From positions 186,001-250,000 of the forward strand of contig CAWDIJ010000010.1 of assembly GCA_963802375.1 (NCBI GenBank): DNA of 64,000 nt. Direction: 5' to 3'. This document shows, piece by piece, positions 45,704-54,429 of this stretch (position 1 is its first letter; each line of letters opens with the position of its first letter). The notes below the pieces were generated by a model, which saw nothing but the letters and a program-made list of their open reading frames with translations, searched no databases and was not told the DNA's origin. This stretch comes from JACDAN01 sp963802375. GTDB lineage: Bacteria; Actinomycetota; Thermoleophilia; Gaiellales; Gaiellaceae. The position numbers were made by a program, and so were the translations under genes.

Positions 45704-46770
45704 CCGGCCCGAGCCCGCAGCCAGTCCGCCAGCAGCCTTGCCGACTCGGCCGGGGTCTCGCCCCGCGGAAGGACGTCTGCGCGCTCGGGCTGCGCGGGCG
45801 CCGGCGCAGGACTGTCGCCGCCTCTCGACATCCCGAACAGCAGCCCGCCGAGGAGCGCCGCGACGCCCAGGAGTGCGGCGGCAGCCAGCTGGATCCTGCC
45901 GGAGATGTGGATCCGGCGTGGGGCGGGGCCGATCACGTGCGTCGCCGCCGTCACCTCTGGAGCTGGGAGCGGCTCGGTGGGAGCCTCGGGCGACGCCTGC
46001 GCCAGCTCGTGTGCGAGGAGCGCGGCCGAGGCCGGCCGGTCGGCGGGGTCGAAGGCGAGGCAGCGGACGACAGTCGCCTCCAGCTCCTGCGAGGTGCCAT
46101 CGATCGACGGGGGAGGCCCCTCGCGCTGCTTGATCGTGAGCTCGGCGAGTGACTCGAAGACGTAGGGCGGTCGGCCCGCGAGGAGCTCGTAGGTGACCGC
46201 CCCGAGCGAGTAGATATCCGCGGCTCCCGTCGCCTGCTCGCCGAGCGCTTGCTCGGGCGCGAGGTACGTCGCGGTTCCGAGCACTGTCCCGACCTGGGTG
46301 AGCTGCGTTGCGTTGAGGAGCCGAGCGATCCCGAAGTCGGCGATCTTCACCGTATCGTCGTTGCGTACCAGGAGGTTCTGCGGCTTGATGTCCCGGTGCA
46401 CGACGCCGGCGCGATGCGCGTGCTCGAGCCCCGCACAGACTTGGAGGACGAGATCCACCACCCGATCCGGGTCGAGCGGCCCCGCGCGGCTCATCAAGTC
46501 GGCGAGGGTCTCGCCCTCGACGTACTCCATCACGATGTACGGGACACCGTCATCGTCGCCCACGTCGAAGACCGCGACGATATTCGGGTGCGTGAGCCGC
46601 CCGGCCATCCGCGCCTCGCGCAGGAACCGCTCGCGGAAGACCTCGTCGCCGGTCAGCGCCGTCGAGAGCCGCTTGATTGCGACCCGGCGCCCGAGCTGCT
46701 CGTCCCGGGCGAGATCCACGGTCGCCATGCCGCCGTGGCCGAGGGTCTCCTCGATGACGTAGCGACTCAA
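45700..46770 (-). CDS. PknB-like Ser/Thr protein kinase with C-terminal membrane anchor
   Basis: About 356 residues from TTG 46770, which overlaps the preceding lipoprotein stop and has GGAGGA just upstream. Kinase landmarks: YVIEETLGHGGMATVDLARD (Gly loop), VAIKRLST (Lys), VHRDIKPQNLLV, IADFGIARLL and GTATYLAPEQALG. After about residue 265 comes a Pro/Ala linker, then IQLAAAALLGVAALLGGLLF as a single helix and a short tail outside. There are no PASTA repeats. Probably receives a signal via the lipoprotein or cell surface. Operon: phosphoesterase, lipoprotein, kinase. Confidence 0.9.
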   Translation of the reverse strand: MSRYVIEETLGHGGMATVDLARDEQLGRRVAIKRLSTALTGDEVFRERFLREARMAGRLTHPNIVAVFDVGDDDGVPYIVMEYVEGETLADLMSRAGPLDPDRVVDLVLQVCAGLEHAHRAGVVHRDIKPQNLLVRNDDTVKIADFGIARLLNATQLTQVGTVLGTATYLAPEQALGEQATGAADIYSLGAVTYELLAGRPPYVFESLAELTIKQREGPPPSIDGTSQELEATVVRCLAFDPADRPASAALLAHELAQASPEAPTEPLPAPEVTAATHVIGPAPRRIHISGRIQLAAAALLGVAALLGGLLFGMSRGGDSPAPAPAQPERADVLPRGETPAESARLLADWLRARAG

Positions 46771-47174
46771 TCGTCCTCCTCGTGCTTGTCCTTCTTGTCC
46801 TTCTTGTCTCTCTTGTCCCTGCCGCGGTCCTCGTCGCCGTCTTCCTCGTCGTCCGATGGAGGCGGCGGCTCCACGACGCACGGCGGAATCTGCGCCTCGA
46901 GCTCGTTCGTCATCCCCGAGAGGTCCTCGAGGTAGACCTCGGGCACCTCGCCCTCGTTGATTGCGGCCGTGACTCGCTCGCGGAGGTGGGCGGCCGATTC
47001 GCCCGCGCCGCACCGGTCGCCGCTCTCAAGGCGCGCGGCGATCTCCTCGCTGATGCCCGCGAGCTCGTTCGCGACTGCGCTCTCGATCCGGGGGCCGACG
47101 ACCTCGGTCTCCGTCTCTCCGCCACTTCCGGCGCAGCCGATCAGTGCGACCGCGAGCGCCGCGCTACACGCCAT
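46767..47174 (-). CDS. Putative lipoprotein with charged C-terminal tail
   Basis: 135 residues from ATG 47174, which overlaps the phosphoesterase end by 11 nt. Signal peptide ACSAALAVALIGCAGSGGE has a lipobox (LIGC); the mature part holds two more Cys (SGDRCGAGE and QIPPCVVEP). The last 26 residues are almost only Asp, Glu, Lys and Arg. The stop overlaps the kinase start. It may be a surface partner of the kinase; no family is recognised. Confidence 0.75.
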   Translation of the reverse strand: MACSAALAVALIGCAGSGGETETEVVGPRIESAVANELAGISEEIAARLESGDRCGAGESAAHLRERVTAAINEGEVPEVYLEDLSGMTNELEAQIPPCVVEPPPPSDDEEDGDEDRGRDKRDKKDKKDKHEEDD

Positions 47175-47898
47175 GAGCCAGACGCTCCGCGAGCGAATCG
47201 GGCAACCCCCTTTCCCTGATCTCCGCCTGAGTGCGCGCAAGAGGGTAGGCGATCCGCCTGAACCGAGCCTCGCGCGACCCGAGGTTGACGCGAAGCCAGG
47301 CGGCACGCGGATCGCCGTCCCGCGGCTGCCCCACGGAGCCGGGGTTCAGCAGCCAGCGCCCGGCGCCGAGCGCGGCCGAGAAGTCCGCCACCGCGACGCC
47401 TCCCTCGATCGTCTCGCCCGACATGACGGCGGCCGTGGCGATATGGCTGTGGCCGACGAGGATGACCGGCGCGTGGGTGAGCATGAACGACTCCACGACC
47501 GCAGCTTCGTCGAGGACGTACTCCCAGACCGGGTCGCGGGGGCTGCCGTGGAAGAGCTCGAAGCCTTCAGCCTTCGCCGCCGGCTCGAGGGAGGAGAGGA
47601 ATTCGCGGGAATCCGGCGTCAGCTCCTTGGTCGTCCAGCGCGACGCCGCTCCGGCTTCCGGGTTGAAGTCCTCGAGGCCGACCTCCGCCGAGCCGAGCGC
47701 GACGAGGTCGTGGTTTCCGACGAGCGTCCGCGAGCAGCGGTCCCGGACGATGGCGCAGCACTCGTTCGGCCGCGGACCGTACCCCACGGTGTCGCCGAGA
47801 CACCAGATCTCGTCTGGCGGATCTCGGTCGATCTCCGCCAGCACCGCCTCGAGCGCGTAAAGGTTCGCGTGGATGTCCGAGATCACGGCGAGCCGCAC
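47164..47898 (-). CDS. Calcineurin-like metallophosphoesterase (YfcE/MJ0936 type)
   Basis: 244 residues from GTG 47898. Metal motifs: VRLAVISDIHANLYALEAVL (D-x-H), IWCLGDTVGYGPRPNECC (GD), TLVGNHD (GNHD) and VILVGHSHIATAA (GHSH), ending LLNPGSVGQPRDGDPRAAW. This is the YfcE-like group of Mn-dependent phosphodiesterases. First gene of the operon with lipoprotein and kinase; divergent from the M48 gene whose start overlaps it slightly. Physiological substrate unknown. Confidence 0.88.
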   Translation of the reverse strand: MRLAVISDIHANLYALEAVLAEIDRDPPDEIWCLGDTVGYGPRPNECCAIVRDRCSRTLVGNHDLVALGSAEVGLEDFNPEAGAASRWTTKELTPDSREFLSSLEPAAKAEGFELFHGSPRDPVWEYVLDEAAVVESFMLTHAPVILVGHSHIATAAVMSGETIEGGVAVADFSAALGAGRWLLNPGSVGQPRDGDPRAAWLRVNLGSREARFRRIAYPLARTQAEIRERGLPDSLAERLAHGV

Positions 47899-49090
47899 GC
47901 GGAGATTGTGGGTGATCGGGGTCACCGCGGCCGGGTGGCTGGTCGCCGCCGCGCTGCTGTGGCGGACGGCCGTCCCGGAGCTCTCGCTGGTGGACGTGGA
48001 TCCAGCCGCGGTCTTCTCTGCCGAGTATCTGGAGCGCAGCGAGCGGTACGCCCGGTTCCACCGCGTGAACTGGGTGCTCGCGACGTTCGTGCAGCTCGTC
48101 ATGCTTGTCGTGTGCGTGCGGCTCGCACCGCGGTTCCGGATGCAGGGGATCGCGGGCGGCGTCTTGCTCGGCCTGGGGACGCTCGCCGCGGTCTGGCTCG
48201 CCGGCCTGCCGTTCGTGCTCGCGGCGCAGTGGTGGCGGCGCCGGTACGACGTGTCGGACGCCGACTACGCCACGATTCTCGTCGACCCTTGGCTGGAGCG
48301 GCTCGGCGGGCTCGTCGGCGCGGGAATCGCGATCGCCCTCGTCATGCTGCTGGCGCGACGCCTGGGCGACCGGTGGTGGCTCGTCGGCGGGCCTGCGTTC
48401 GCAGCCGTCGCGGCCGGCTTCCTCCTCGCGCAGCCGTACCTGCTCGCGCCGCGGGTCGAGCCCCTGCGCGATCGTGCGCTCGCCGCCGAGATCCGCGAGC
48501 TCGCGCGAGCCCAAGGCGTGGGGGAGGTCGACGTCGAGGTCAAGGACGCGAGTCGCCGCACGCGCGCCCTGAACGCCGAGTTCTACGGGATCGGCCCGAC
48601 CAGGCGGATCGTGATCTGGGACACGGCCCTCGAGCGGCTGACGCGACCGGAGCTCCGTGTGCTCGTCGCGCACGAGTTCGGCCACGTCGACGCGAATCAT
48701 GTCTGGAAGGGCATCGGCTGGCTGTTCCTGTTGGCGATCCCCGGCGCGTACGTGATCGCGCAGGTCACCCGGCGCCGAGGCGGCCTGGGCAACCCGCAGG
48801 CAGTCCCGCTCGCGCTCCTCGCGCTGACGGCGCTCCAGCTCGCGGTCCTGCCGTTGACGAACGCGGTCACCCGCCGCTACGAGCGCGAGGCCGACTGGCT
48901 TAGTCTGCAGGCGACGGACGACCCGCGGGCGTTCGAGAGCTTGACGATCAAGCTGGCGGAGGCCGCGCTCGCCGATCCCGAGCCGCCGTTCTGGTCACGC
49001 CTCGTGCTAGCGACGCACCCGACGCCGATGGAGCGGATCGAACTGTCTAGGAGTCTTCCTCCCGCGGAGGGGCTTCCGGCAGGTTCCTGA
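47873..49090 (+). CDS. M48 family (Ste24/HtpX-like) membrane metalloprotease
   Basis: 405 residues. Zinc site VLVAHEFGHVDANHVW (H-E-x2-H) with the third ligand Glu in YEREADWLSLQATDDP. Membrane helices at about residues 12-30, 65-82, 93-115, 150-172 and 180-200 before the catalytic domain and two more after it. ATG 47873 would begin before the divergent phosphoesterase GTG (47898); TTG 47906 or GTG 47912 are alternatives that avoid the overlap. Typical CAAX/membrane-quality-control protease layout. Substrates unknown. The end overlaps the DUF3467 gene. Confidence 0.87.
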   Translation: MSEITASRTRRLWVIGVTAAGWLVAAALLWRTAVPELSLVDVDPAAVFSAEYLERSERYARFHRVNWVLATFVQLVMLVVCVRLAPRFRMQGIAGGVLLGLGTLAAVWLAGLPFVLAAQWWRRRYDVSDADYATILVDPWLERLGGLVGAGIAIALVMLLARRLGDRWWLVGGPAFAAVAAGFLLAQPYLLAPRVEPLRDRALAAEIRELARAQGVGEVDVEVKDASRRTRALNAEFYGIGPTRRIVIWDTALERLTRPELRVLVAHEFGHVDANHVWKGIGWLFLLAIPGAYVIAQVTRRRGGLGNPQAVPLALLALTALQLAVLPLTNAVTRRYEREADWLSLQATDDPRAFESLTIKLAEAALADPEPPFWSRLVLATHPTPMERIELSRSLPPAEGLPAGS

Positions 49091-49352
49091 TCCCCTCGCG
49101 GCTCGACCACTTCGACCACGAGTCCTGCATCGCCTCGAGCAGCTCCTCCAGGAAACGGGGCGAGACGTTCACGCGCGAGACGACCACGCCAGGAATGTCT
49201 CCCTCCTCCACCTCGTGGTCGATGCGAGCGAAGGTCAGCGTGAACTCGTAGTCGGAGAAGCTGATGTTCGCGAAGTTCGCGTAGACCCCGGCCATGTTCT
49301 CGGGGTCGAGGTGGATGTTCAGCTGGCGAGCGGGGGAGCCGTCTTCCTCCAT
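49047..49352 (-). CDS. DUF3467 family protein
   Basis: 101 residues. QLNIHLDPENMAGVYANFAN and SFSDYEFTLTFARID are the DUF3467 pattern, with SRVNVSPRFLEELLEAMQDS near the end and an acidic tail. Small cytosolic protein of unknown role, found in many actinobacteria and other phyla. It converges on and overlaps the M48 gene by 44 nt and starts close to, and divergent from, argS. Confidence 0.85.
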   Translation of the reverse strand: MEEDGSPARQLNIHLDPENMAGVYANFANISFSDYEFTLTFARIDHEVEEGDIPGVVVSRVNVSPRFLEELLEAMQDSWSKWSSREGIRNLPEAPPREEDS

Positions 49353-49369
49353 GTGGCGATACTACCCCC

Positions 49370-50885
49370 GTGCCTGCACGAGCGATTCTCGGCCTGGAAA
49401 CCGCCCTGGAGCGGCTCGCCGGCGCGCCGGTCACGCTAGAGCGACCGAGCCGCTCGGAGCACGGCGACTACGCGACGAACGTGGCCCTGCAGCTTGGCCC
49501 GCAGAACGGCCGGCCGCCGAGAGAGCTCGCCGAGCAGCTCGCGGCGAGGGCGACGGAGCTTGACGTCGTCGAGCGTGCGGAGGTCGCCGGACCGGGCTTC
49601 CTGAACCTCTTCCTGACCCCCGCCTGGTACGGGGAGGCCCTCGGCGAGATCCTCGACGCGGGCGAGGGGTACGGCGGCGGTTTCGCGGAGACACCGGAGC
49701 GCGTCCAGGTCGAGATGGTCTCGGCGAACCCGACCGGCCCGCTGACCGTGGGCTCGGCGCGGAACGGCGCCTACGGCGATGCCGTCGCGCGCCTGCTCGA
49801 GTTCGCGGGAAACACCGTCGAGCGTGAGTACTACTTCAACGACGCTGGCCGGCAGATCGAGCTCTTCCGCGAGTCGGTCGAGGCTCGGCGCCGGGGCGAA
49901 GAGCCGCCCGAGAAGGGCTATACCGGAGAGTACGTCTCGGCGATCGCGGAAGAGGCGGGCGATCCGGTGGAGCGGATGCTCGACGAGATCAAGCACGAGC
50001 TCGACGCGTTCCGCATCCATTTCGACTCGTGGGTCCTCCAGCGGGAGATCGAGACCGAGATCCCCGAGGTCACTGCCCGAGGTGGACACCTACGAGGCGG
50101 AGGGGACCGTCTGGGCCCGGACGAGCGAGCATGGGGACGACAAGGACCGACCGCTCGTTCGCTCGGACGACGGTAGCTTCCTCTACTTCGCCGGCGACAT
50201 CGCGTACGTCCGGAACAAGTTCGGGCGCGGGTTCGACCGCCTGATCTACGTCCTCGGCGCCGACCACCACGGCTACGTTGCGCGTTTGAAGGCAGCGGCG
50301 GCGATGCTCGGCCACGACCCGGATCGGCTCGAGGCGCTGATCTACCAGCTCGTCTACATCGTCGAGGGCGGGCGGGCGAAGCAGGCGTCGAAGCGGCGCG
50401 GCGACGTCGTCTTCCTCAGCGAGCTCGTCGACAAGACCGGCGTCGACGCCGCGCGCTGGTACCTCGTCTCGCGGGGACACGACCAGGCGATCGACATCGA
50501 CGTCGACCTCGCCCGGGAGCGGACGGAGAAGAATCCCGTCTACTACGTGCAGTACGCGCATGCCCGGATCGCGGGGATCCTCCGGAACGCCGGCGCTGCA
50601 GAGGTGTCAGCGCAGGCGGGCGAGCTCGCGCCGCAGGAGCGCGACCTCGTCAAGCGGCTCGTCGAGTTCCCAGACGTCGTGCGAGAGGCGGTCGAGCGCC
50701 GCGCACCACACGGGCTGCCGAACTACGCGATCCGGCTCGCGGACGACTTCCACCGCTTCTACCACCACCACCGGGTGCTGGAGAGCGAGCAGCAGGCCTT
50801 CCGCCTCGGGGTCGTGACTGCGACGAAGGCAGTGCTGGCGCGGTCGCTCGACCTGATCGGCGTCGAAGCGCCGGACCGGATGTAG
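49370..50885 (+). CDS. argS: Arginyl-tRNA synthetase, one frameshift
   Basis: About 505 residues from GTG 49370. N-terminal add-on domain VTLERPSRSEHGDYATNVAL, then the class I active site VSANPTGPLTVGSARNGAYG, where the usual HIGH reads TVGS; DAGRQIELFRESVEARRRG and the KMSKS counterpart AKQASKRRGDVVFLSELVD. C-terminal anticodon-binding helices end in VLESEQQAFRLGVVTATKAV. An extra base near 50075 breaks the frame between IPEV and LPEVDTYEAEG. Charges tRNA-Arg; tRNA-Arg(CCG) lies at 60516. Confidence 0.92.
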
Positions 50886-50902
50886 CCATTTAGGATCGGG
50901 GC

Positions 50903-51898
50903 ATGGCCGCGCCCTCCAAAGCTCCCGACCGGAACCTCGCGCTCGAGCTCGCGCGGGTCACCGAGGCGGCGGCGATGGCCGCCGGGCGCTGGATCGGCCG
51001 CGGCGACAAGATCGCCGCCGACAAGGCCGCCGTCGACGCCATGCGTGTCGTGATGGACACGGTCTCCATGGACGGCGTGGTGGTGATCGGCGAGGGGGAG
51101 AAGGACGAGGCGCCGATGCTCTACAACGGCGAGGAGATCGGCAACGGCCAGGGGCCCGAGGTCGACGTCGCAGTCGATCCGCTCGAGGGGACGCGCCTCA
51201 CTGCCCTCGGGATGCCGAACGCGATCACCACCGTCGCGCTCGCCGAGCGGGGGACGATGTACTTCCCGGGCGCGGCGGTCTACATGGACAAGATCGCGAC
51301 CGGGCCGGAGTCCGCCGACGCGGTCTCGATCGACGCCTCGCCGACGGACAATGTCCGCGCGGTGGCCCAGGCGAAAGGCGTCTCCGTCAGCGAGGTCGCC
51401 GTCGTCGTCCTCGACCGGCCCCGGCACGAGGCGCTGATCGCCGAGCTCCGCGATGCGGGCGCGAAGGTGTTGCTGATCACCGACGGCGACGTCGCCCCGG
51501 CGATCGCGGCCGCGCAGCCTGGCACCGGGGTCGACCTCCTGATGGGCGTGGGAGGCACGCCCGAGGGCGTCCTCTCGGCAGCGGCGCTCAAGTGCGTCGG
51601 CGGGTCGATCCAGGGCAAGCTCTGGCCCCGGAACGACGAGGAGCGCCAGAGCCTCGTTGACGACGGCTACGACCTCGACCGGGTGCTGACCACCGACGAC
51701 CTCGTCGGCAGCCAGAACGTCTTCTTTGCCGCCACCGGCGTCACCACCGGTGCGCTCCTCCGCGGCGTCCGCTACACGCGCGACGGCGCGACGACGGATT
51801 CGATCGTCATGCGCTCCCGCAGCGGAACAGTGCGCCGCATCGAGGCGACGCACGCGTTCCAGAAGCTGGAAGAGATCTCGAACCTGGCGCTGCGTTAA
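50903..51898 (+). CDS. glpX: Class II fructose-1,6-bisphosphatase
   Basis: 331 residues. DKIAADKAAVDAMRVVMDTV, VVVIGEGEKDEAPMLYNGEE, VDVAVDPLEGTRLTALGMP (metal and phosphate site), VLLITDGDVAPAIAAAQPG and LLMGVGGTPEGVLSAAALK are the GlpX motifs. Gluconeogenic step opposite to the aldolase/TIM genes nearby. It converges with the class I aldolase gene, the gap being a 164-bp inverted-repeat element. Confidence 0.94.
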   Translation: MAAPSKAPDRNLALELARVTEAAAMAAGRWIGRGDKIAADKAAVDAMRVVMDTVSMDGVVVIGEGEKDEAPMLYNGEEIGNGQGPEVDVAVDPLEGTRLTALGMPNAITTVALAERGTMYFPGAAVYMDKIATGPESADAVSIDASPTDNVRAVAQAKGVSVSEVAVVVLDRPRHEALIAELRDAGAKVLLITDGDVAPAIAAAQPGTGVDLLMGVGGTPEGVLSAAALKCVGGSIQGKLWPRNDEERQSLVDDGYDLDRVLTTDDLVGSQNVFFAATGVTTGALLRGVRYTRDGATTDSIVMRSRSGTVRRIEATHAFQKLEEISNLALR

Positions 51899-52061
51899 GA
51901 ACTCGTTCCAAAATGGCGCTGTGCCGCCAGGCCGCGCTGGGCGGCGCCAGGCGTCGTCCTCAACCGCGCCCATATCGACTTGATCTGGACGCGGTCTGCC
52001 TCCGGGCCTGGCATCCACCCATCGCACCCTGGCGACGAGCCACATTCTGAAACGAGTTCTA
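51898..52061. mobile_element. 164-bp MITE-like element with terminal inverted repeats
   Basis: Left end AGAACTCGTTCC...AAAATGGC (51898-51917) and right end GCCACATTCTGAAACGAGTT plus CT (52039-52061) are imperfect inverted repeats of about 20 bp. The left edge overlaps the glpX stop and the right edge contains the fba stop. The interior, about 120 bp, has no open frame worth calling. It could be a decayed insertion sequence end or a MITE; no second copy is in the window. Confidence 0.6.
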
Positions 52062-53081
52062 GGCGGGAACTTCCTCCCGCTCCCAGTCGGGTGCGTAGGA
52101 GCCCGAGCGAGCGGCGCCGTTGAACTTCGCGCGCCGGTAGTAGGCCTGCTGCGCGGCCTCCGCGTTGGCCGAGTCGCCGCCCCAGGCCTTGAGCGCCGGC
52201 GCCTGCAGCGCCCGTCCGTAGGAGAACGAGAGCTGCCACGGATGCGGCCCGCGCTGGTTCATCGCGTTGAGGCGAGCGGTCGCGTCCTCGTCGGACATGC
52301 CGCCCGACAGGAAGACGACGCCCGGCACTGCGGACGGCACCGTGTTGGCGAGGCAGCTGATCGTTCGCTCGGCGACGGCGTCCACGTCGGCCTGGTCGGA
52401 CGAGTCGTAGCCGGAGACGACCATGTTGGTCTTGAGGAGCGTCCCCTCGCGCTCGACACGCTGGTCGAAGAGCTCCGTGAAGACGGCGCGCAGCGTGCGC
52501 TCGGTCACGCGGAACGACTCCTCGATCGTGTGGTCACCGTCCATCAGCACCTCGGGCTCCACAATCGGGACGAGTCCGGCCTCCTGGCTGAGCGCCGCGT
52601 AGCGGCCGAGCGCGTGGGCGTTCGTCCAGATGGCGTACTCGCTTGGGCGGCCCTCGCCGATGTTGATCACGGCCCGCCACTTCGTGAAGCGCGCACCCAG
52701 CTCGTAGTACTCCTGGCAGCGCTCGCGCAGCCCATCGAGCCCCTCGGTGACCGTCTCCTCGGGCGAGCCGGCCAGCGGCTTGGCGCCCAGGTCGACCTTG
52801 ATCCCGGGGATGATCCCCTTGCTCTCGAGCAGCTTGGGAAACGGCGTCCCGTCCGCGGACGACTGGCGAATCGTCTCGTCGTAGAGGATGACGCCGCTGA
52901 TGAACTCCTCCGCGCCTGGCGTCGTGAAGAGCAGATCGCGGTAGGAGCGTCTGTTCTCCTCGGTCGACTCGACGCCGATCGAGTCGAAGCGCTTCTTGAT
53001 CGTGCCCGAGCTTTCGTCGGCGGCGAGGATCCCCTTGCCCTCGGCGACGAGTGCCCTTGCGATCTCGTGCAGTTCAGACAT
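52059..53081 (-). CDS. fba: Class I fructose-bisphosphate aldolase
   Basis: 340 residues from ATG 53081 with AGGGAGG upstream. Schiff-base Lys in TLLKTNMVVSGYDSSDQA; KGILAADESSGTIKKRFDSI, GARFTKWRAVINIGEGRPSE, VPIVEPEVLMDGDHTIEES and VVFLSGGMSDEDATARLNAM are the motifs of the eukaryote-like class I enzyme, not the zinc class II FbaA. Cleaves fructose 1,6-bisphosphate. With GlpX next to it and TIM and GpmI upstream it points to a glycolysis/gluconeogenesis gene district. Confidence 0.94.
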   Translation of the reverse strand: MSELHEIARALVAEGKGILAADESSGTIKKRFDSIGVESTEENRRSYRDLLFTTPGAEEFISGVILYDETIRQSSADGTPFPKLLESKGIIPGIKVDLGAKPLAGSPEETVTEGLDGLRERCQEYYELGARFTKWRAVINIGEGRPSEYAIWTNAHALGRYAALSQEAGLVPIVEPEVLMDGDHTIEESFRVTERTLRAVFTELFDQRVEREGTLLKTNMVVSGYDSSDQADVDAVAERTISCLANTVPSAVPGVVFLSGGMSDEDATARLNAMNQRGPHPWQLSFSYGRALQAPALKAWGGDSANAEAAQQAYYRRAKFNGAARSGSYAPDWEREEVPA

Positions 53082-53110
53082 GAATCCCTCCCTTGGTTCC
53101 GGCAGGGAGT

Positions 53111-53560
53111 CTATTCCGGGCAGTCCGTCCGTTCGAACCCGCGGGCTGCGCGGTCGGTGAGCACCCAGCGCCAGTTTCCGTCCACCTTGATCACGTGGTA
53201 GTCGGCGGTGTACTCGTTCTCGTCCGTCACGACCCGGACCTCGACAGCTTTCGCCGGCGTCCCCGGTGGGAGCCCGTGGACCGTGAGCGGCGCATCCTGA
53301 ACGTCCAGCACGACGATCGAGTCCAGCGCCCCCTGGACGTCGATGCCTCGCCGGCAATCCTCGTACTCCTCCTGGGTGACGAACCGCTGGTGGCCAGGAT
53401 GGAGTGAGTCCCAGGCGAGGGCGTAGTTGCCGAAGTACTCCGCCTCGAGCAGGGTCTTGACCGCGGTTCCCGCGTCGTGATCCTCCGAGTCCTCGGTGAG
53501 CGCGCAGCCGGCCACGAGGGCGAGGAGAGCGAGGAGGAGGGCGGCACGGGAGAGGGCCAT
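53111..53560 (-). CDS. Putative lipoprotein of NTF2-like/DUF4878 kind
   Basis: 149 residues. Signal ALSRAALLLALLALVAGCALT has the lipobox VAGC. The mature domain AGTAVKTLLEAEYFGNYALA, AWDSLHPGHQRFVTQEEYED and VIKVDGNWRWVLTDRAAR resembles small NTF2-like secreted proteins, with two Cys (DCRRG and TDCPE). I cannot name its ligand. It lies upstream of fba on the same strand, 30 bp away, and just after a tRNA on the other strand. Confidence 0.75.
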   Translation of the reverse strand: MALSRAALLLALLALVAGCALTEDSEDHDAGTAVKTLLEAEYFGNYALAWDSLHPGHQRFVTQEEYEDCRRGIDVQGALDSIVVLDVQDAPLTVHGLPPGTPAKAVEVRVVTDENEYTADYHVIKVDGNWRWVLTDRAARGFERTDCPE

Positions 53561-53591
53561 CGACGATTCCGACGCTATCGTTACCTGCGAC

Positions 53592-53663
53592 GCGGACGTA
53601 GCTCAGTTGGTAGAGCGTCGGCTTCCCAAGCCGAAGGTCGCGGGTTCGACCCCCGTCGTCCGC
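53592..53663 (+). tRNA. tRNA-Gly(CCC)
   Basis: Cloverleaf: acceptor GCGGACG/CGTCCGC, D arm GCTCAGTTGGTAGAGC, anticodon stem TCGGC/GCCGA with loop TTCCCAA (anticodon CCC), T arm GCGGG-TTCGACC-CCCGT. Discriminator T; CCA is not encoded. Confidence 0.93.
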
Positions 53664-53682
53664 TTCACAGGAGGCAGCTGCC

Positions 53683-54429
53683 ATGACGGAGCACAGGAGC
53701 GGCAATCGTGAGGAGTGGCAGGCGGCTCGCGAGGAGCTGCTGCAACGCGAGAAGGAACACACGCGGATGGGTGACGAGCTCGCACGTCAGCGCCGCGAGC
53801 TGCCCTGGGTCCCGGTCGAGAAGGAGTACCGGTTCGAGACGGACGAGGGGGCGCGGACGCTGCCGGAGCTCTTCGAGGGTCGCTCCCAGCTCCTCGTCTA
53901 CCACTTCATGTTCGGCCCCAGGTATGAGGCCGGCTGCCCGACCTGCTCATCGAGCGCCGACGCCGTCAACGGCGTGCTGCCGCACCTCAACGCGCACGAC
54001 GTGACGATGCTCTATGTCTCGCGCGCGCCGCTGGAGAAGCTCCGGGCCTACAAGCGGAGGATGGGCTGGAGCTTCCCGTGGGTGTCATCGGCCGAGAGCG
54101 ACTTCAACTTCGACTTTGGCGTCTCGCTGACGGAAGAGCAGGTGCGGGAGCAGATGGGACCGATCCTCGAGGGCGACCCCCCTCCGATCATCCAGCACAA
54201 CGCGACCGCGAGCGGGACGGACGCTTTGGGCTACCTGACGGAAGGCCCGGGAATGAGCGCCTTCGCCCTCGCGGACGGCGTCGTCTACCACACGTACTCG
54301 ACGGGGGCCCGTGGGCTCGAGTTCCTGATGGGCTACTACCCCATTCTCGACCGGACGCCGAGGGGACGCGACGAGGACGGTTCCTTCCAGCTCTGGCTCC
54401 GGCGGCACGACGAGTACGACCGAGGGTGA
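53683..54429 (+). CDS. DUF899 family thioredoxin-like protein
   Basis: 248 residues. EWQAAREELLQREKEHTRMG and LARQRRELPWVPVEKEYRFE open it; LLVYHFMFGPRYEAGCPTCS supplies the C-x2-C of the thioredoxin-like fold; ISRAPLEKLRAYKRR-type segment, FNFDFGVSLTEEQVR and YYPILDRTPRGRDED follow, as in DUF899. A GGAGGCAG site precedes the ATG. Probably redox active; no pathway known. It starts 20 bp after the tRNA-Gly. Confidence 0.9.
   Translation: MTEHRSGNREEWQAAREELLQREKEHTRMGDELARQRRELPWVPVEKEYRFETDEGARTLPELFEGRSQLLVYHFMFGPRYEAGCPTCSSSADAVNGVLPHLNAHDVTMLYVSRAPLEKLRAYKRRMGWSFPWVSSAESDFNFDFGVSLTEEQVREQMGPILEGDPPPIIQHNATASGTDALGYLTEGPGMSAFALADGVVYHTYSTGARGLEFLMGYYPILDRTPRGRDEDGSFQLWLRRHDEYDRG

Noticed and set aside
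46957..48903. 648-codon plus-strand frame
   Set aside because: Covers the phosphoesterase in antisense and the M48 gene in a wrong frame; no motifs.
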